Shown: positions 26,632 through 36,284, numbered from the stretch's first letter. The stretch: 64,000 nt of DNA from JAEUOS01 sp965279115 (GCA_965279115.1 OZ257137.1:372001-436000), one strand, 5' to 3'. Notes: a model not told the origin generated them from the letters alone. Translations and numbers: made by a program.

Positions 26632-27609
26632 ATGATCTCGAACAAACGCCGCGCCCTGCTGGCCGCACCGCTTGCGGCTGCGACGCTGTCACGTGCCGGT
26701 TTCGCCCAGGCATTTCCATCCCGGCCGCTGAAGATTGTCGTGCCGTTTGCGGCCGGCGGTTCGGCCGACGGCATCGCACGGATCCTGGCGCAAGGCATGA
26801 GCGCGCAACTGGGTCAATCGGTGACCGTCGAAAACCGCGGCGGCGCAGGCGGCATCATCGGCATCGACGCGGTGGCGAAGGCGCCACCGGACGGCTACAC
26901 CCTGGGCCTGGGCAACGCCACCGGCATGTCGGCCGCGCAGTTCATGACCGACAAGATGCCCTTCGATTCCGACCGCGACCTCGCGCACCTGACCATGGTG
27001 GTGCGGGTACCGGAGGTGCTGGTGGCCAATGCCAAACTGGGCTTCGCCAACACCGCCGCGCTGGTCGCCTATGCCAAGGCCAATCCGGGCAAGCTCAACT
27101 ACGGTTCGGCTGGCGCGAGTTCGATCATCCGCCTGGCCTGCGAGCTCTTCAAGGTCGAGGCCGGCATCGACATCGTGCATGTGCCCTACAAGGGCATCGG
27201 GCCGGCGGTAGTCGATTTGCTGGCGGGCCAGGTACAGATGACGATCGCCGACGTACCGGCGGTGCTGCAGCATGTGCGCGCCGGCACGCTCAAGGCCCTG
27301 GCAATCACCAGCGCGAAGCGCGTCCCCATGTTGCCCGATGTGCCGACCTCCGCCGAGGTTGGCTACCCGAAAGTGCTTTCGGACAACTGGTACGGCCTGA
27401 TCGCCCCGGCCGGCACGCCGCCAGACATCCAGAAACGCCTGCATGGCGCAGCCGTCGCCGCCTTGCAGTCGGCCGAGGTGTCGCAGCAACTTATCGCCCA
27501 GGGCGCCCTGCCCGCGCCCGGCTCGTCGGAGGAGTTCCGCGCCGCGCACCGGGACGAGAAGGCCAAGTGGGCGCCGATCGTCAAGGCGAACAACATCAAG
27601 CTGGACTGA
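26632..27609 (+). CDS. TTT-family (Bug) periplasmic solute receptor
   Basis: A 325-residue exported receptor with an RR-containing leader (SNKRRALLAAP...) cleaved near residue 26 before FPSRPLKIVVPFAAGGSAD. The ligand-loop segments are VENRGGAGGIIGIDAVAKAP and VHVPYKGIGPAVVDLLAGQ. CGGAGAC precedes the ATG. It is the last gene of the cupin-RraA-LigI group and probably binds that pathway's acid. It meets the next gene tail-to-tail. Confidence 0.93.
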   Translation: MISNKRRALLAAPLAAATLSRAGFAQAFPSRPLKIVVPFAAGGSADGIARILAQGMSAQLGQSVTVENRGGAGGIIGIDAVAKAPPDGYTLGLGNATGMSAAQFMTDKMPFDSDRDLAHLTMVVRVPEVLVANAKLGFANTAALVAYAKANPGKLNYGSAGASSIIRLACELFKVEAGIDIVHVPYKGIGPAVVDLLAGQVQMTIADVPAVLQHVRAGTLKALAITSAKRVPMLPDVPTSAEVGYPKVLSDNWYGLIAPAGTPPDIQKRLHGAAVAALQSAEVSQQLIAQGALPAPGSSEEFRAAHRDEKAKWAPIVKANNIKLD

Positions 27610-27610
27610 C

Positions 27611-27631
27611 GCACCCCGGCGCAGCGGGTGC
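27611..27631. terminator. Small hairpin between convergent genes
   Basis: GCACCC at 27611-27616 pairs with GGGTGC at 27626-27631 in the 30-base gap between the TTT receptor and the RraA-like gene. It may serve both strands; there is no T-run, so the call is weak. Confidence 0.3.
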
Positions 27632-27639
27632 CGCCCCGC

Positions 27640-28377
27640 TCAGGCGCGCGGCTTCAAGCCGGCAAATTCCGCGAGGGATACGCCGGCCTCGAGCGTCTTG
27701 AGGCGCCGCTCCTCGGATGCGCCGATCGCCTGCGCCAGTCTCAACACCTCGGCCGCGCGGGCAAACGGAATGAAGCACACGCCCACCTCGTCGGCCAGCA
27801 CCAGGTCACCAGGGTTGACAGCCACGCCGGCGATCACCACCGGCAGATTGATACCGACGGTGCGGATGCGCCACTTGCCGGTCATCGGGCTCACCGAAGA
27901 AGACCACACCGGGTAGCCGATGGCGCGCGAATGGTCGATGTCGCGCACCGCGCCATCGACAATCGCTCCGGCCTCACCGGCGCGCTTGGCCACCGTTGCC
28001 ATGATGCCGCCCATGCTGGAAACGCCGGGCACGCCCTGCACCACCAGGATGTCGCCGGGTTCGGCCAGGTTGTGCGCCTCGATATCGCCCAGTCCGGAGA
28101 CCTTGCCGGCGACCGCCTCGGCCACACTCTTGTCCACCTTGACGTTCTTCACCGTCAAGGCCGGGCCGACGATGCGCGCGGTCGCGTCGGTCGGGCGCAG
28201 GGTCGAGCCGGGCACCACGCCGGTGATGCCGAGTTGGTCCATGGCGTCGGACACCTGCCCGGTCAGATCGCCCAGGCCGCGATAGCCGGCGAGAAGTTCC
28301 GCGGACAGGCGCGGCAGTTCCAGCATGCCGAAGGCGGAATCGGGCAGCTTGCCCAGGGGGCGGCGTGAAGTGGTCAT
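27640..28377 (-). CDS. RraA-like family protein (aldolase or regulator)
   Basis: A 245-residue member of the RraA / demethylmenaquinone methyltransferase-like family, longer than true RraA. Key segments are QVSDAMDQLGITG near residue 41, GDILVVQGVPGVSSMGGIMA near 107 and DGAVRDIDHSRAIGYPVW near 141 with the Arg-Asp pair of class II HMG/CHA aldolases. The ATG at 28377 is chosen because the upstream extension is unlike the family. It is first in line after the SMP-30 gene on the same strand and likely shares its transcript. Confidence 0.85.
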   Translation of the reverse strand: MTTSRRPLGKLPDSAFGMLELPRLSAELLAGYRGLGDLTGQVSDAMDQLGITGVVPGSTLRPTDATARIVGPALTVKNVKVDKSVAEAVAGKVSGLGDIEAHNLAEPGDILVVQGVPGVSSMGGIMATVAKRAGEAGAIVDGAVRDIDHSRAIGYPVWSSSVSPMTGKWRIRTVGINLPVVIAGVAVNPGDLVLADEVGVCFIPFARAAEVLRLAQAIGASEERRLKTLEAGVSLAEFAGLKPRA

Positions 28378-28414
28378 GGGTTCCGGAATTCCTCTGATTC
28401 GATGTGAATGGCCT

Positions 28415-29293
28415 TTATTGTCCGGCGAAGCGCGACTCCGGCAAGCCGCGCACACCCGGCCGCACCGCGAACACGCTCCCGGCCTGCGGCTGGTCGGCAA
28501 GCTGATCCGCCGTCAGTCGCTGCGTGGCGGTGGTGATGTAGAGCGTGCCCAGATCGGGCCCGCCAAAACAGCAACAGGTGGGGTTCGCGGCGGGAATCGG
28601 AATCGCGCCGTCGATCCGGCCGTCCGGCGCGTAACGCACCACCCGCCATCCGCCGTATTCGCAATTCCACAGGTAGCCTTCGGCATCGACACACGATCCG
28701 TCCGGCCGGCCCTGATGCCCGACGGTGCTGGCGAACAGGCGCCCGCCCGAGGGCGTGCCGGTCGCGGTGTCGTAGTCAAAGGCCATGATGCGATCACGAT
28801 AGGTGTCGGCGAAGTACATGGTGGCGCCATCGGGACTGAATGCCAGGCTGTTCGGGACGATGATGTCGCCGAACAGGCGCGTGCAGGTACCCGCGGCGTC
28901 GAAGCGATAAAGGGAGCCCGTCGGCTCTCGTCGCAGGTCCGACATGGTGCCTGCGAGAAAGCGTCCCTGGCGGTCGCAGCGACCGTCGTTGAAGCGGTTT
29001 TCCGGCCGATGCGACTCGGGGTCGAACAAGCGCGTAGGCCGGCCGTTACGCGGATCGATCGCATGCAGTCCCGAGGCCGTGGCGGCGAGCATTCCGCCCT
29101 GTTCGCCGAGGGCAATGGAGCCCACCACCTCCGGCAGTGCAAAACTCTCCACCGCTGCTGCCCCCGGTATCCAGCGACGCAGCGCCGGTGCCCGGCTGTC
29201 CACCCACCAAAGGGTGCCGCCACGCTCGTCCCACAACGGGCACTCGCCAAGCACATCGTGGCCCGTCACCGCACATTCGACAACGACGCTCAT
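28415..29293 (-). CDS. SMP-30/gluconolactonase family protein
   Basis: A 292-residue six-bladed beta-propeller lactonase. Metal-ligand candidates are the Glu in LGECPLWD (about residue 17), the Asn pair in ENRFNDGRCD, the Asn in VPNSLAFSPDG and the Asp in GRPDGSCVDAEG. It hydrolyses a sugar- or acid-lactone in this family. No signal peptide is present. Its ATG overlaps the stop of the racemase-like gene by 4 bases, and an RraA-like gene follows 37 bases on, giving a three-gene minus-strand operon. Confidence 0.9.
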   Translation of the reverse strand: MSVVVECAVTGHDVLGECPLWDERGGTLWWVDSRAPALRRWIPGAAAVESFALPEVVGSIALGEQGGMLAATASGLHAIDPRNGRPTRLFDPESHRPENRFNDGRCDRQGRFLAGTMSDLRREPTGSLYRFDAAGTCTRLFGDIIVPNSLAFSPDGATMYFADTYRDRIMAFDYDTATGTPSGGRLFASTVGHQGRPDGSCVDAEGYLWNCEYGGWRVVRYAPDGRIDGAIPIPAANPTCCCFGGPDLGTLYITTATQRLTADQLADQPQAGSVFAVRPGVRGLPESRFAGQ

Positions 29294-30024
29294 CGACCCA
29301 GCAGGGCAGCAAGCGCCGCGCCAATCCCCTTGGTGGGGACCGCCTGCAGGACGGGCGCCGCCTTCGGCGCGGCGGCGAATTCGCGTGCCAGTGAACCGCA
29401 CACCCGCGCCCCCGCCAGCACGCTGTCGATCACCGGCACGCTTACCTGCGGCGCGATCTGCGCGGCCATGCCGGCCAGCGCCGCGCCGCCGAGAATCACC
29501 GCACGGGCCCCGTCCTCGGCGGCGGCGGCGCGGCATTCGTCCGCAAGGAACGTGATGGCACCGGCCGGGTCCGCCGCGATCTCGGCGCCGGTGAGCGTGA
29601 TCGTGCGGATGCGCGCGATGCGATCCGCATAGCCCAGCGAAGCGGCCAGCCGCTCCAGCATGGGTTTCCAGAGCACACCGCCGGTCACGATGGAAAAGCG
29701 TCCATGGACAGCCGCCTCGCGCATCGCCGCCTCGGCCAGGCCGATGACGGGCATGGCGCACACCTCGCGCAAGGCATGGATGCCGGGGTCGCCGAAGCAG
29801 GCGAGCAGCACGGCGTCGGCGCCCGTGCCGTACTCGGCCACCCCGTCGAGTGCCGCGTGCCCGGCGATGGCGTAGGCGGCTTCGCTGGAAATGTAGTTGG
29901 GGCCGAAGCGCACCGTGGCCGGCAGGCACTCAAAGCCGCCACCGAGCTCATCACGTGCATGACGCGCCACCAGATCGGTGACGCTGGCGGTGGTGTTCGG
30001 ATTCAGGACAAGAATGCGCGGCAT
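29290..30024 (-). CDS. Asp/Glu/hydantoin racemase family protein
   Basis: A 244-residue cytoplasmic protein of the aspartate/glutamate/hydantoin racemase superfamily. The first catalytic cysteine is visible in LLACFGDPGIHAL (about residue 76). Where a second cysteine is expected the sequence reads ILGGAALAGM, so a two-base racemase mechanism is doubtful. It could be an isomerase or decarboxylase variant. It is the first gene of the minus-strand operon with the SMP-30 and RraA-like genes. Confidence 0.82.
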   Translation of the reverse strand: MPRILVLNPNTTASVTDLVARHARDELGGGFECLPATVRFGPNYISSEAAYAIAGHAALDGVAEYGTGADAVLLACFGDPGIHALREVCAMPVIGLAEAAMREAAVHGRFSIVTGGVLWKPMLERLAASLGYADRIARIRTITLTGAEIAADPAGAITFLADECRAAAAEDGARAVILGGAALAGMAAQIAPQVSVPVIDSVLAGARVCGSLAREFAAAPKAAPVLQAVPTKGIGAALAALLGR

Positions 30025-30130
30025 GCGGGACTCACGAAAAAATTGGCGGGATGGCCGATTATCCCCAACTCAAGGGCTTCCCGTACCTGCCGCGACCGCA
30101 ACCGTCGAAAATGTCCCGTCCCTAGTGACA

Positions 30131-30150
30131 TATACGGGTAACTACGTATA
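30131..30150. promoter_or_regulatory. Inverted repeat in the racemase/RND divergent gap
   Basis: TATACG at 30131-30136 and CGTATA at 30145-30150 flank 8 bases in the 247-base gap between the divergent racemase-like and RND operons. The surrounding region is AT-rich compared with both genes. It is a candidate operator and promoter zone; no matching regulator is encoded next to it. Confidence 0.35.
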
Positions 30151-30271
30151 CTTTGGTGTTCTCGCGCGGCATTGGTCTTGACGTTTCCGTCCATGCCAAT
30201 GTCATTAGTCGGCACGAGACCGATCCGGCGCGAACCTTGCTGGACATCGCTGAGATCCCTGACGGAATGCC

Positions 30272-33200
30272 ATGACTTCATCCGCATTGAAGGACGCTTC
30301 GCCCTTATCCATGGTCGCACTGGCGCTGCGGCGTCCGTACACGTTCATCGTGATGGCGATGCTGATCGTGCTGGCCTTCCCGTTTTCGCTGCGCAACATG
30401 GCGACGGACATCTTCCCGGAAATCAACATCCCGGTGATTTCCATCATCTGGAACTACGGCGGACTGTCCGCCCAGGAGATGGGCCAGCGCATCGCCGGTC
30501 AGAGCGAGCGCGGACTCACCACCACGGTGAACGACATCGAGCACATCGAGTCGACCTCGTTGCCGGGCATCACCGTGATCAAGGTGTTCTTCCAGCCCAA
30601 TGCCAACATCCAGACCGCCATCGCCCAGGTGGTTGCGGCAATGCAGCCGCAAGTACGCCAGTTGCCGCCCGGCATTACCCCGCCCCTGGTGATCAAGTAT
30701 TCAGCATCGAGCATTCCGGTGATCCAGTTGGCGCTGTCCTCGCCCACCCTGCCCGAGAACGCGGTGTTTGACGCGGCCGTCAACCAGTTGCGCCCGCAAC
30801 TGGTCACCGTGCCCGGCGTGGCGATCCCGTTCCCCTATGGCGGAAAGATCCGCGTGATCTCGGTCGACCTCGACCTGCCGGCGATGCAGTCGCGCGGCCT
30901 CGCCCCGTCGGACGTGGTCAACGCCATCAATGCGCAGAACCTGATCCTGCCCTCCGGCACCGCCAAGCTGGGTGAAACCGAATACAGCGTCAAGATGAAC
31001 GCCTCGCCGGACGCCATCAGCGGGCTCAACGACATGCCGGTGCGCACCGGCGGCGGAGCCACCACCTACCTGCGCGACGTGGCGCAAGTGCGCGACGGCT
31101 TCAACCCGCAGACCAACATCGTGCGCCAGGACGGCGAGCGCGGCGTGCTGCTTTCCATCCTCAAGAACGGCAGCGCTTCCACACTGGACATCGTGGAGAA
31201 CCTGCGCAACCTGCTGCCGCGCGCCACCCAGATCCTGCCGCCGGACATCAAGGTCGCCACGCTGTTCGACCAGTCGGTGTTCGTGAAAGCCGCGGTGATG
31301 GGGGTGGTGGTCGAGGCGCTGATCGCCGCCGGCCTCACCGCCCTGATGGTGCTGCTGTTCCTCGGCAACTGGCGCAGCACGGTGATCATCGCGCTGACCA
31401 TCCCGCTTTCGATCATGGCCTCCATCCTGGTGCTGCAGGCGCTCGGAGAAACCCTCAACCTGATGACCCTGGGGGGGCTGGCGCTCTCGGTGGGCATATT
31501 GGTGGACCAGGCGATCGTCACCATCGAGAACATCGAGCGGCATCTGCACCTTGGCAAGCCGCTTGAGGAAGCCATCCTGGTGGGTGCGGATGAAATCGGC
31601 GTGCCTGCCTTCGTGGCCACCGTCTGTATCTGCATCGTGTTCGTGCCGATGTTCTTCCTCTCCGGCGTGGCGCGTTTCCTGTTCGTGCCGCTGGCCGAGG
31701 CGGTGGTGTTCGCGATGGTGGCCTCCTACATCCTGTCGCGGACCCTGGTGCCCACGCTGGTCATGTTGCTCATGCGCGGATCGCATGCGGCGGCCACCGC
31801 GGCCGCGGCTGCCGGCACGCAGGCAAAGCCCGGCATGCTGCAGCGCCTGTACCTGGCCTTCGACGCGCAGTTCGAGCGCGTGCGACGCGCCTATGCGCTG
31901 ATCCTGTCCATCATCCTGGGCAGGCGGCGCTCGTTCTCGCTGTTCTTCCTGGCTTTCTGTGTGCTTTCCTGCCTCTTGTATCCATTGCTGGGCCGCGACT
32001 TCTTCCCCAGCGCCGACGCCGGGCAGATCCGCCTGCATTTCCGCGCCCCCACCGGCACCCGCATCGAGGAAACCGCGCGCATCGCCGATGCCATCGAGGC
32101 CGCCATTCGCGAAATGGTGCCGCCCACGGAGCTCGAAACCATCCTCGACAACCTCGGCGTGCCAAACAGCGGCCTGAACCTCTCGTACAGCAATTCCGGC
32201 ACCATCGGTTCGCTCGACGGCGAGATCCTGATGTCGCTCAAGCACGGCCATCGTCCCACCGACGAGATCGTCACGCAGTTGCGCGCCGAGTTGCCGAAGC
32301 GCTTTCCCGGCATCGAGTTCTTTTTCCAGCCGGCCGACATCGTCACCCAGATCCTGAACTTCGGCCTGCCGGCGGCCATCGATGTGCAGTTATCCGGCCC
32401 CGCGATGGCCAAGAACGCCGAGCTGGCTGCCGAACTGGTCAAGGAAATCAACAAGATCCCGGGCGCAGTCGACGTGCATGTGCACCAGCGCCTCGACAAT
32501 CCGGCCATCGACCTGCAGATGGATCGCAGCCGCCTGCAGCAGGTGGGCCTATCGGCGGCCAACGTCGGCCAGAACGTTCTCATCACCCTGTCAGGCAGCA
32601 CGCAAACCCAGCCGGCGTTCTGGCTCAATCCGCAGAACGGGGTGGTCTACAACCTCGCCATATCCACCCCGCAATATCGGGTGGACTCGCTCGACGCGCT
32701 GCTCAATATTCCCGTCGGCACCACCGTCGGCGCCGGCGCAGCCGGCATCGCAGGCGGCGCCAACACCGGCACCACGCAGCTGTTGGGCAACCTGGTCGAC
32801 GCCAAACCCAGCCGCAGCCTCGCGGTGGTGTCGCGCTACAACATCACGCCTGTGGTGGACGTGTATGTCAGCGTGCAGGGCACCGACCTTGCCAGCGTCG
32901 CAAAGCAGGTGCAGGAGAAGATCGACGCCGTCAAACCGAAGCTGCCGCGCGGCAGCCAGGTGGTGATGCGCGGCCAGGTGCAAACCATGCAGGACTCCTT
33001 CATCGGCCTCGGTGTTGGCCTGGCGATGGCCATCGTGCTGGTGTACCTGCTGGTGGTGGTCAATTTCCAGTCCTGGGTTGACGCCGCCATCATCGTGGCC
33101 GCATTGCCCGCCGCTTTGGCCGGCATCGCCTGGATGCTCTTCATCACCGGCACCACGCTCTCGGTGCCGGCGCTCACCGGCGCCATCATGACCATGGGCG

Positions 33201-33565
33201 TGGCCACCGCCAACAGCATTTTGCTGGTGTCGTTCGCGCGTGACCGGCAGCAGCAGGGCGTACCCGCATTGGCCGCGGCGCTGGAAGCCGGTGCCACCCG
33301 CATCCGCCCGGTGCTGATGACGGCACTCGCGATGATCATCGGCATGATCCCGATGGCATTGGGCATAGGCGAAGGCGGCGAGCAGAACGCCCCGCTCGGC
33401 CGCGCCGTCATCGGCGGCCTGGTCTTCGCCACCGTGTCCACCCTTTTCTTCGTCCCCGTGGTGTTCGCCGGCGTGCACCAGCGCCTGGCACGCCGCCATG
33501 CCGCGCGCGCGGCTACCCATTCAACCCCCTCCGCACCTGTTGGTGCCACGCAGCAGGAGTCGTAG
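30272..33565 (+). CDS. RND efflux transporter inner membrane subunit (AcrB family)
   Basis: A 1097-residue proton-driven pump. It shows the two-fold RND layout: an N-terminal helix (PYTFIVMAMLIVLAFPFSL), periplasmic loops, a first helix bundle at about 335-560 and a second at about 905-1075. ALSVGILVDQAIVTIENIER in the first bundle holds the acidic pair of TM4. The C-terminal half has AIMTMGVATANSILLVSF. Sequence resembles less-studied AcrB relatives of Burkholderiales; the substrate is unknown. It is first in a three-gene operon with adaptor and outer-membrane subunits. Confidence 0.95.
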   Translation: MTSSALKDASPLSMVALALRRPYTFIVMAMLIVLAFPFSLRNMATDIFPEINIPVISIIWNYGGLSAQEMGQRIAGQSERGLTTTVNDIEHIESTSLPGITVIKVFFQPNANIQTAIAQVVAAMQPQVRQLPPGITPPLVIKYSASSIPVIQLALSSPTLPENAVFDAAVNQLRPQLVTVPGVAIPFPYGGKIRVISVDLDLPAMQSRGLAPSDVVNAINAQNLILPSGTAKLGETEYSVKMNASPDAISGLNDMPVRTGGGATTYLRDVAQVRDGFNPQTNIVRQDGERGVLLSILKNGSASTLDIVENLRNLLPRATQILPPDIKVATLFDQSVFVKAAVMGVVVEALIAAGLTALMVLLFLGNWRSTVIIALTIPLSIMASILVLQALGETLNLMTLGGLALSVGILVDQAIVTIENIERHLHLGKPLEEAILVGADEIGVPAFVATVCICIVFVPMFFLSGVARFLFVPLAEAVVFAMVASYILSRTLVPTLVMLLMRGSHAAATAAAAAGTQAKPGMLQRLYLAFDAQFERVRRAYALILSIILGRRRSFSLFFLAFCVLSCLLYPLLGRDFFPSADAGQIRLHFRAPTGTRIEETARIADAIEAAIREMVPPTELETILDNLGVPNSGLNLSYSNSGTIGSLDGEILMSLKHGHRPTDEIVTQLRAELPKRFPGIEFFFQPADIVTQILNFGLPAAIDVQLSGPAMAKNAELAAELVKEINKIPGAVDVHVHQRLDNPAIDLQMDRSRLQQVGLSAANVGQNVLITLSGSTQTQPAFWLNPQNGVVYNLAISTPQYRVDSLDALLNIPVGTTVGAGAAGIAGGANTGTTQLLGNLVDAKPSRSLAVVSRYNITPVVDVYVSVQGTDLASVAKQVQEKIDAVKPKLPRGSQVVMRGQVQTMQDSFIGLGVGLAMAIVLVYLLVVVNFQSWVDAAIIVAALPAALAGIAWMLFITGTTLSVPALTGAIMTMGVATANSILLVSFARDRQQQGVPALAAALEAGATRIRPVLMTALAMIIGMIPMALGIGEGGEQNAPLGRAVIGGLVFATVSTLFFVPVVFAGVHQRLARRHAARAATHSTPSAPVGATQQES

Positions 33566-33570
33566 AAGCA

Positions 33571-34848
33571 ATGACCGAACAACGCCATCACGAGCTCGCC
33601 ATCCATCCTGTGCATCCGGCCGAAGGTCACGACCTGCTCAAGCGCGAGCAGATCGTGCGCCGTACCTGGATCGTGGCGGTCATCATCCTGATCCTGCTGG
33701 CCCTGGGTGCCGGCCGCACGCTGGTGAGCCGCAATGCCAACGCCAAGGTGCTGGAAGCCGAGGTCGGCACGCGCGCCGCCATCTACGTCAAGGCCGCCTA
33801 CCCGAAATCGGGGGCGACCCAGACGCTCGCACTTCCCGGCACCCTGCAGGGTTTCGTGCAGGCGCCGGTGGCTTCGCGCGCCAGCGGCTATGTCAAGCGC
33901 TGGACCAAGGACATCGGCAGCCGCGTGAACAAGGGCGAACTGCTCGCCGAGATCGAGACGCCGGAACTCGACCAGCAGCTCTCGCAAGGCGTGGCCGCGC
34001 GCAACCAGGCGCTTGCCGCGCTCGGTATCGCCAGCAGCACCCGGGAACGCTGGGAGGCCCTGCGCCAGAAGGACGCGGTCTCGCAGCAGGAACTCGACGA
34101 GCGCCGCAGCGTTGAAACCCAGGCGCGCTCCAATCTGGCCGCCGCCGAAGCGAACATGGATCGCCTGCGCCAGGTGGCCAACTTCAAGCGTGTGGTCGCC
34201 CCGTTCACCGGCGTCATCATCCGCCGCAACGTGGATGTGGGGGACCTCATCGACGCCGGTGGCAATCGTCCCCTGTTCGTGATGGCGCAGGCCGAATCGC
34301 TGCGCCTGTACGTGAATGTGCCGCAGGCCTACGCCCACCTTGTAAAGGTCGGACAGCAGGTCCCGGTGACGCAATCCGAATTGCGTGGCCAGACCTTCAA
34401 GGGTGAGGTGGTGCGCACCTCCGGCGCGATCGATACCGCCACCCGCACCATGCAGGTGGAGATCAACCTCGCGAACAAGGAAAACCTGTTGATGCCCGGC
34501 GCATACGTGCAGGCCGCCCTGCAGCTGGCGGCCGGCCAGGGACTCACGATTCCCTCCAACGCCCTGCTCATCCGCGGCGATGGCATGCGCGTCGCCGTGG
34601 TCGAGAACGGCGGCGTGGTGCGCCTGAAGACGGTGCGTGTGGGACGCAACTACGGCCAGACCGTGGAACTGATCGAAGGCGTGACCGCCAAGGACCAACT
34701 GGTTTTGAACCCGTCCGACTCGCTCACCGATGGCACCAAGGTGACCGTCACCGCGGATGCACCGGCCAAGGATGCGACCAAGGGCTCGCCGGACGCGCCC
34801 GCCAAAGGGGCGCCGGCCGCGGCACCGGCGACCAAGGAAAAGTCATGA
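33571..34848 (+). CDS. RND efflux periplasmic adaptor subunit (MFP family)
   Basis: A 425-residue membrane-fusion protein. One N-terminal membrane helix (IVAVIILILLALGAGRTLV, about residues 31-49) anchors it, followed by lipoyl-like (VASRASGYVKRW, IGSRVNKGELLAEIETPELD), helical hairpin and beta-barrel parts and an alanine/proline-rich tail. It starts 5 bases after the pump stop and its TGA overlaps the next gene's ATG. It links the pump to the outer-membrane channel. Confidence 0.94.
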   Translation: MTEQRHHELAIHPVHPAEGHDLLKREQIVRRTWIVAVIILILLALGAGRTLVSRNANAKVLEAEVGTRAAIYVKAAYPKSGATQTLALPGTLQGFVQAPVASRASGYVKRWTKDIGSRVNKGELLAEIETPELDQQLSQGVAARNQALAALGIASSTRERWEALRQKDAVSQQELDERRSVETQARSNLAAAEANMDRLRQVANFKRVVAPFTGVIIRRNVDVGDLIDAGGNRPLFVMAQAESLRLYVNVPQAYAHLVKVGQQVPVTQSELRGQTFKGEVVRTSGAIDTATRTMQVEINLANKENLLMPGAYVQAALQLAAGQGLTIPSNALLIRGDGMRVAVVENGGVVRLKTVRVGRNYGQTVELIEGVTAKDQLVLNPSDSLTDGTKVTVTADAPAKDATKGSPDAPAKGAPAAAPATKEKS

Positions 34849-36284
34849 GGCTTCCCCGCCTGCGCTGTGCCGCCGTGCTGCTGCCGGCGCTCCTGGCCGC
34901 ATGCGCGGTCGGCCCGGAATACAAAAGGCCGCAACTGGAGATGCCGCAGGGCTGGAAAGTCGAGGAACCGTTCCGCGTAGGCAAGCCGAGTGATGACGTG
35001 CCGAAGGGCCCCTGGTGGCTGCGCTTCAACGACCCGCAACTGGACGCCCTGCAGGCCCGTGCCCTTGCCAACAGTCCGAATCTTGTGATCGCCGGTGCGC
35101 GGTTGGCGCAGGCCCGCGCCGCGCTGGCAGGTGCTTCGGCGGGACAGTATCCGCAGGTCGGCGTCACCGGCCGGGACGTGCGATCGCGGACCTCGGCGAA
35201 TCGACCGCTCACCAACAACAACGCTCCCAATTTCAGCACCACGCAGACCGACATGGTGCTGGGACTCACCGCGAGTTACGAGGTCGACCTCGCAGGCCGG
35301 GTAAGCGGCCTGGTAGCGGGCGCCAAGGCGATAGCCGAACAGTCCGCCGCGGATTTCGAGAACGTTCGCCTGCTGCTGACCACCGACCTGGCCACTGCGT
35401 ACTTCAACCTGCGGGCGATCGACATCGAGCAGGACGTGCTTGCGCGCAACATCGAGTTGCAGAAGCGCTCACTCAACCTGGCCAGGAACCGGCGCGAACT
35501 GGGTGCCGCTTCGGGGCTGGATGTCGCGCAACCCCAGGCCCTGCTTGACAGCACGCTGGTGCAGGTGGATGTCCTGCGGCGCACGCGTGCGCAATTCGAG
35601 CATGCCATCGCCACCCTGACCGGAACGCCGGCACCGCAGTTTTCGCTCGCGCCACTGGCGAGGTCGGCGGAGCCCCCCCCTGTGCCGATCGGCGTGCCCT
35701 CGGACCTGCTGGAGCGTCGCCCGGATGTCGCATCCGCGGAACGGGCCATGGCGGCTGCCAATGCGCAGATCGGCGTGGCGAGCGCGGCCTACTATCCCAG
35801 CGTCAACCTGGGGGCACTCATCGGCAGCCAGAGCAGGCTTGAGCGACTCCTGTTCACCGGCCCGAGCGGCATCTGGTCGCTCGGCTTTACCCTCGCGCAG
35901 CCGCTTTTCGACGGCGGACGCATCAGCGCGAACATCGAGAGCACCAAAGCAGGCTACGAAGCAACGGTGGCGACCTACCGTCGTACGGTGTTGGTCGCCA
36001 TGCAGGAAGCCGAGGACGGCATCATCGGGCTGGGCGCGCTCGAGCGTGCGCATGCGCAGGCAAAGGTGGCGGTGGCCAGCGCCAGCCGCGTGCTCGACAT
36101 CGCCACCACCCGCTACGAGGGCGGCATCGCCACCGCGCTGGACGTGATCACGGCGCAGCAAAGCCTGCTCGCCAGCGAGCGCCTGGCCGCCCAGTTGCAG
36201 GGCCAGCGCCTGCTGGTCACGGTATTCCTCATCAAGGCCCTCGGGGGCGATTGGGAAGGTCCGACCAGGGTGGCCGACAAGTAG
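34845..36284 (+). CDS. RND efflux outer membrane lipoprotein (NodT family)
   Basis: A 479-residue TolC-like channel. It begins with a lipoprotein signal, cysteine near residue 20 in ALLAACAVGPEYKRP, the hallmark of NodT-type factors. Two repeated OEP helices follow, with DLLERRPDVASAERAMAAAN near residue 286 and AQPLFDGGRISANIES near 350. The 4-base overlap with the adaptor gene implies coupled translation and a complete tripartite pump in one transcript. Confidence 0.94.
   Translation: MRLPRLRCAAVLLPALLAACAVGPEYKRPQLEMPQGWKVEEPFRVGKPSDDVPKGPWWLRFNDPQLDALQARALANSPNLVIAGARLAQARAALAGASAGQYPQVGVTGRDVRSRTSANRPLTNNNAPNFSTTQTDMVLGLTASYEVDLAGRVSGLVAGAKAIAEQSAADFENVRLLLTTDLATAYFNLRAIDIEQDVLARNIELQKRSLNLARNRRELGAASGLDVAQPQALLDSTLVQVDVLRRTRAQFEHAIATLTGTPAPQFSLAPLARSAEPPPVPIGVPSDLLERRPDVASAERAMAAANAQIGVASAAYYPSVNLGALIGSQSRLERLLFTGPSGIWSLGFTLAQPLFDGGRISANIESTKAGYEATVATYRRTVLVAMQEAEDGIIGLGALERAHAQAKVAVASASRVLDIATTRYEGGIATALDVITAQQSLLASERLAAQLQGQRLLVTVFLIKALGGDWEGPTRVADK

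Noticed and set aside
30701..34698. Long antisense frames over the RND pump and adaptor genes
   Set aside because: They are low-complexity mirror frames of well-recognised genes with no family features.
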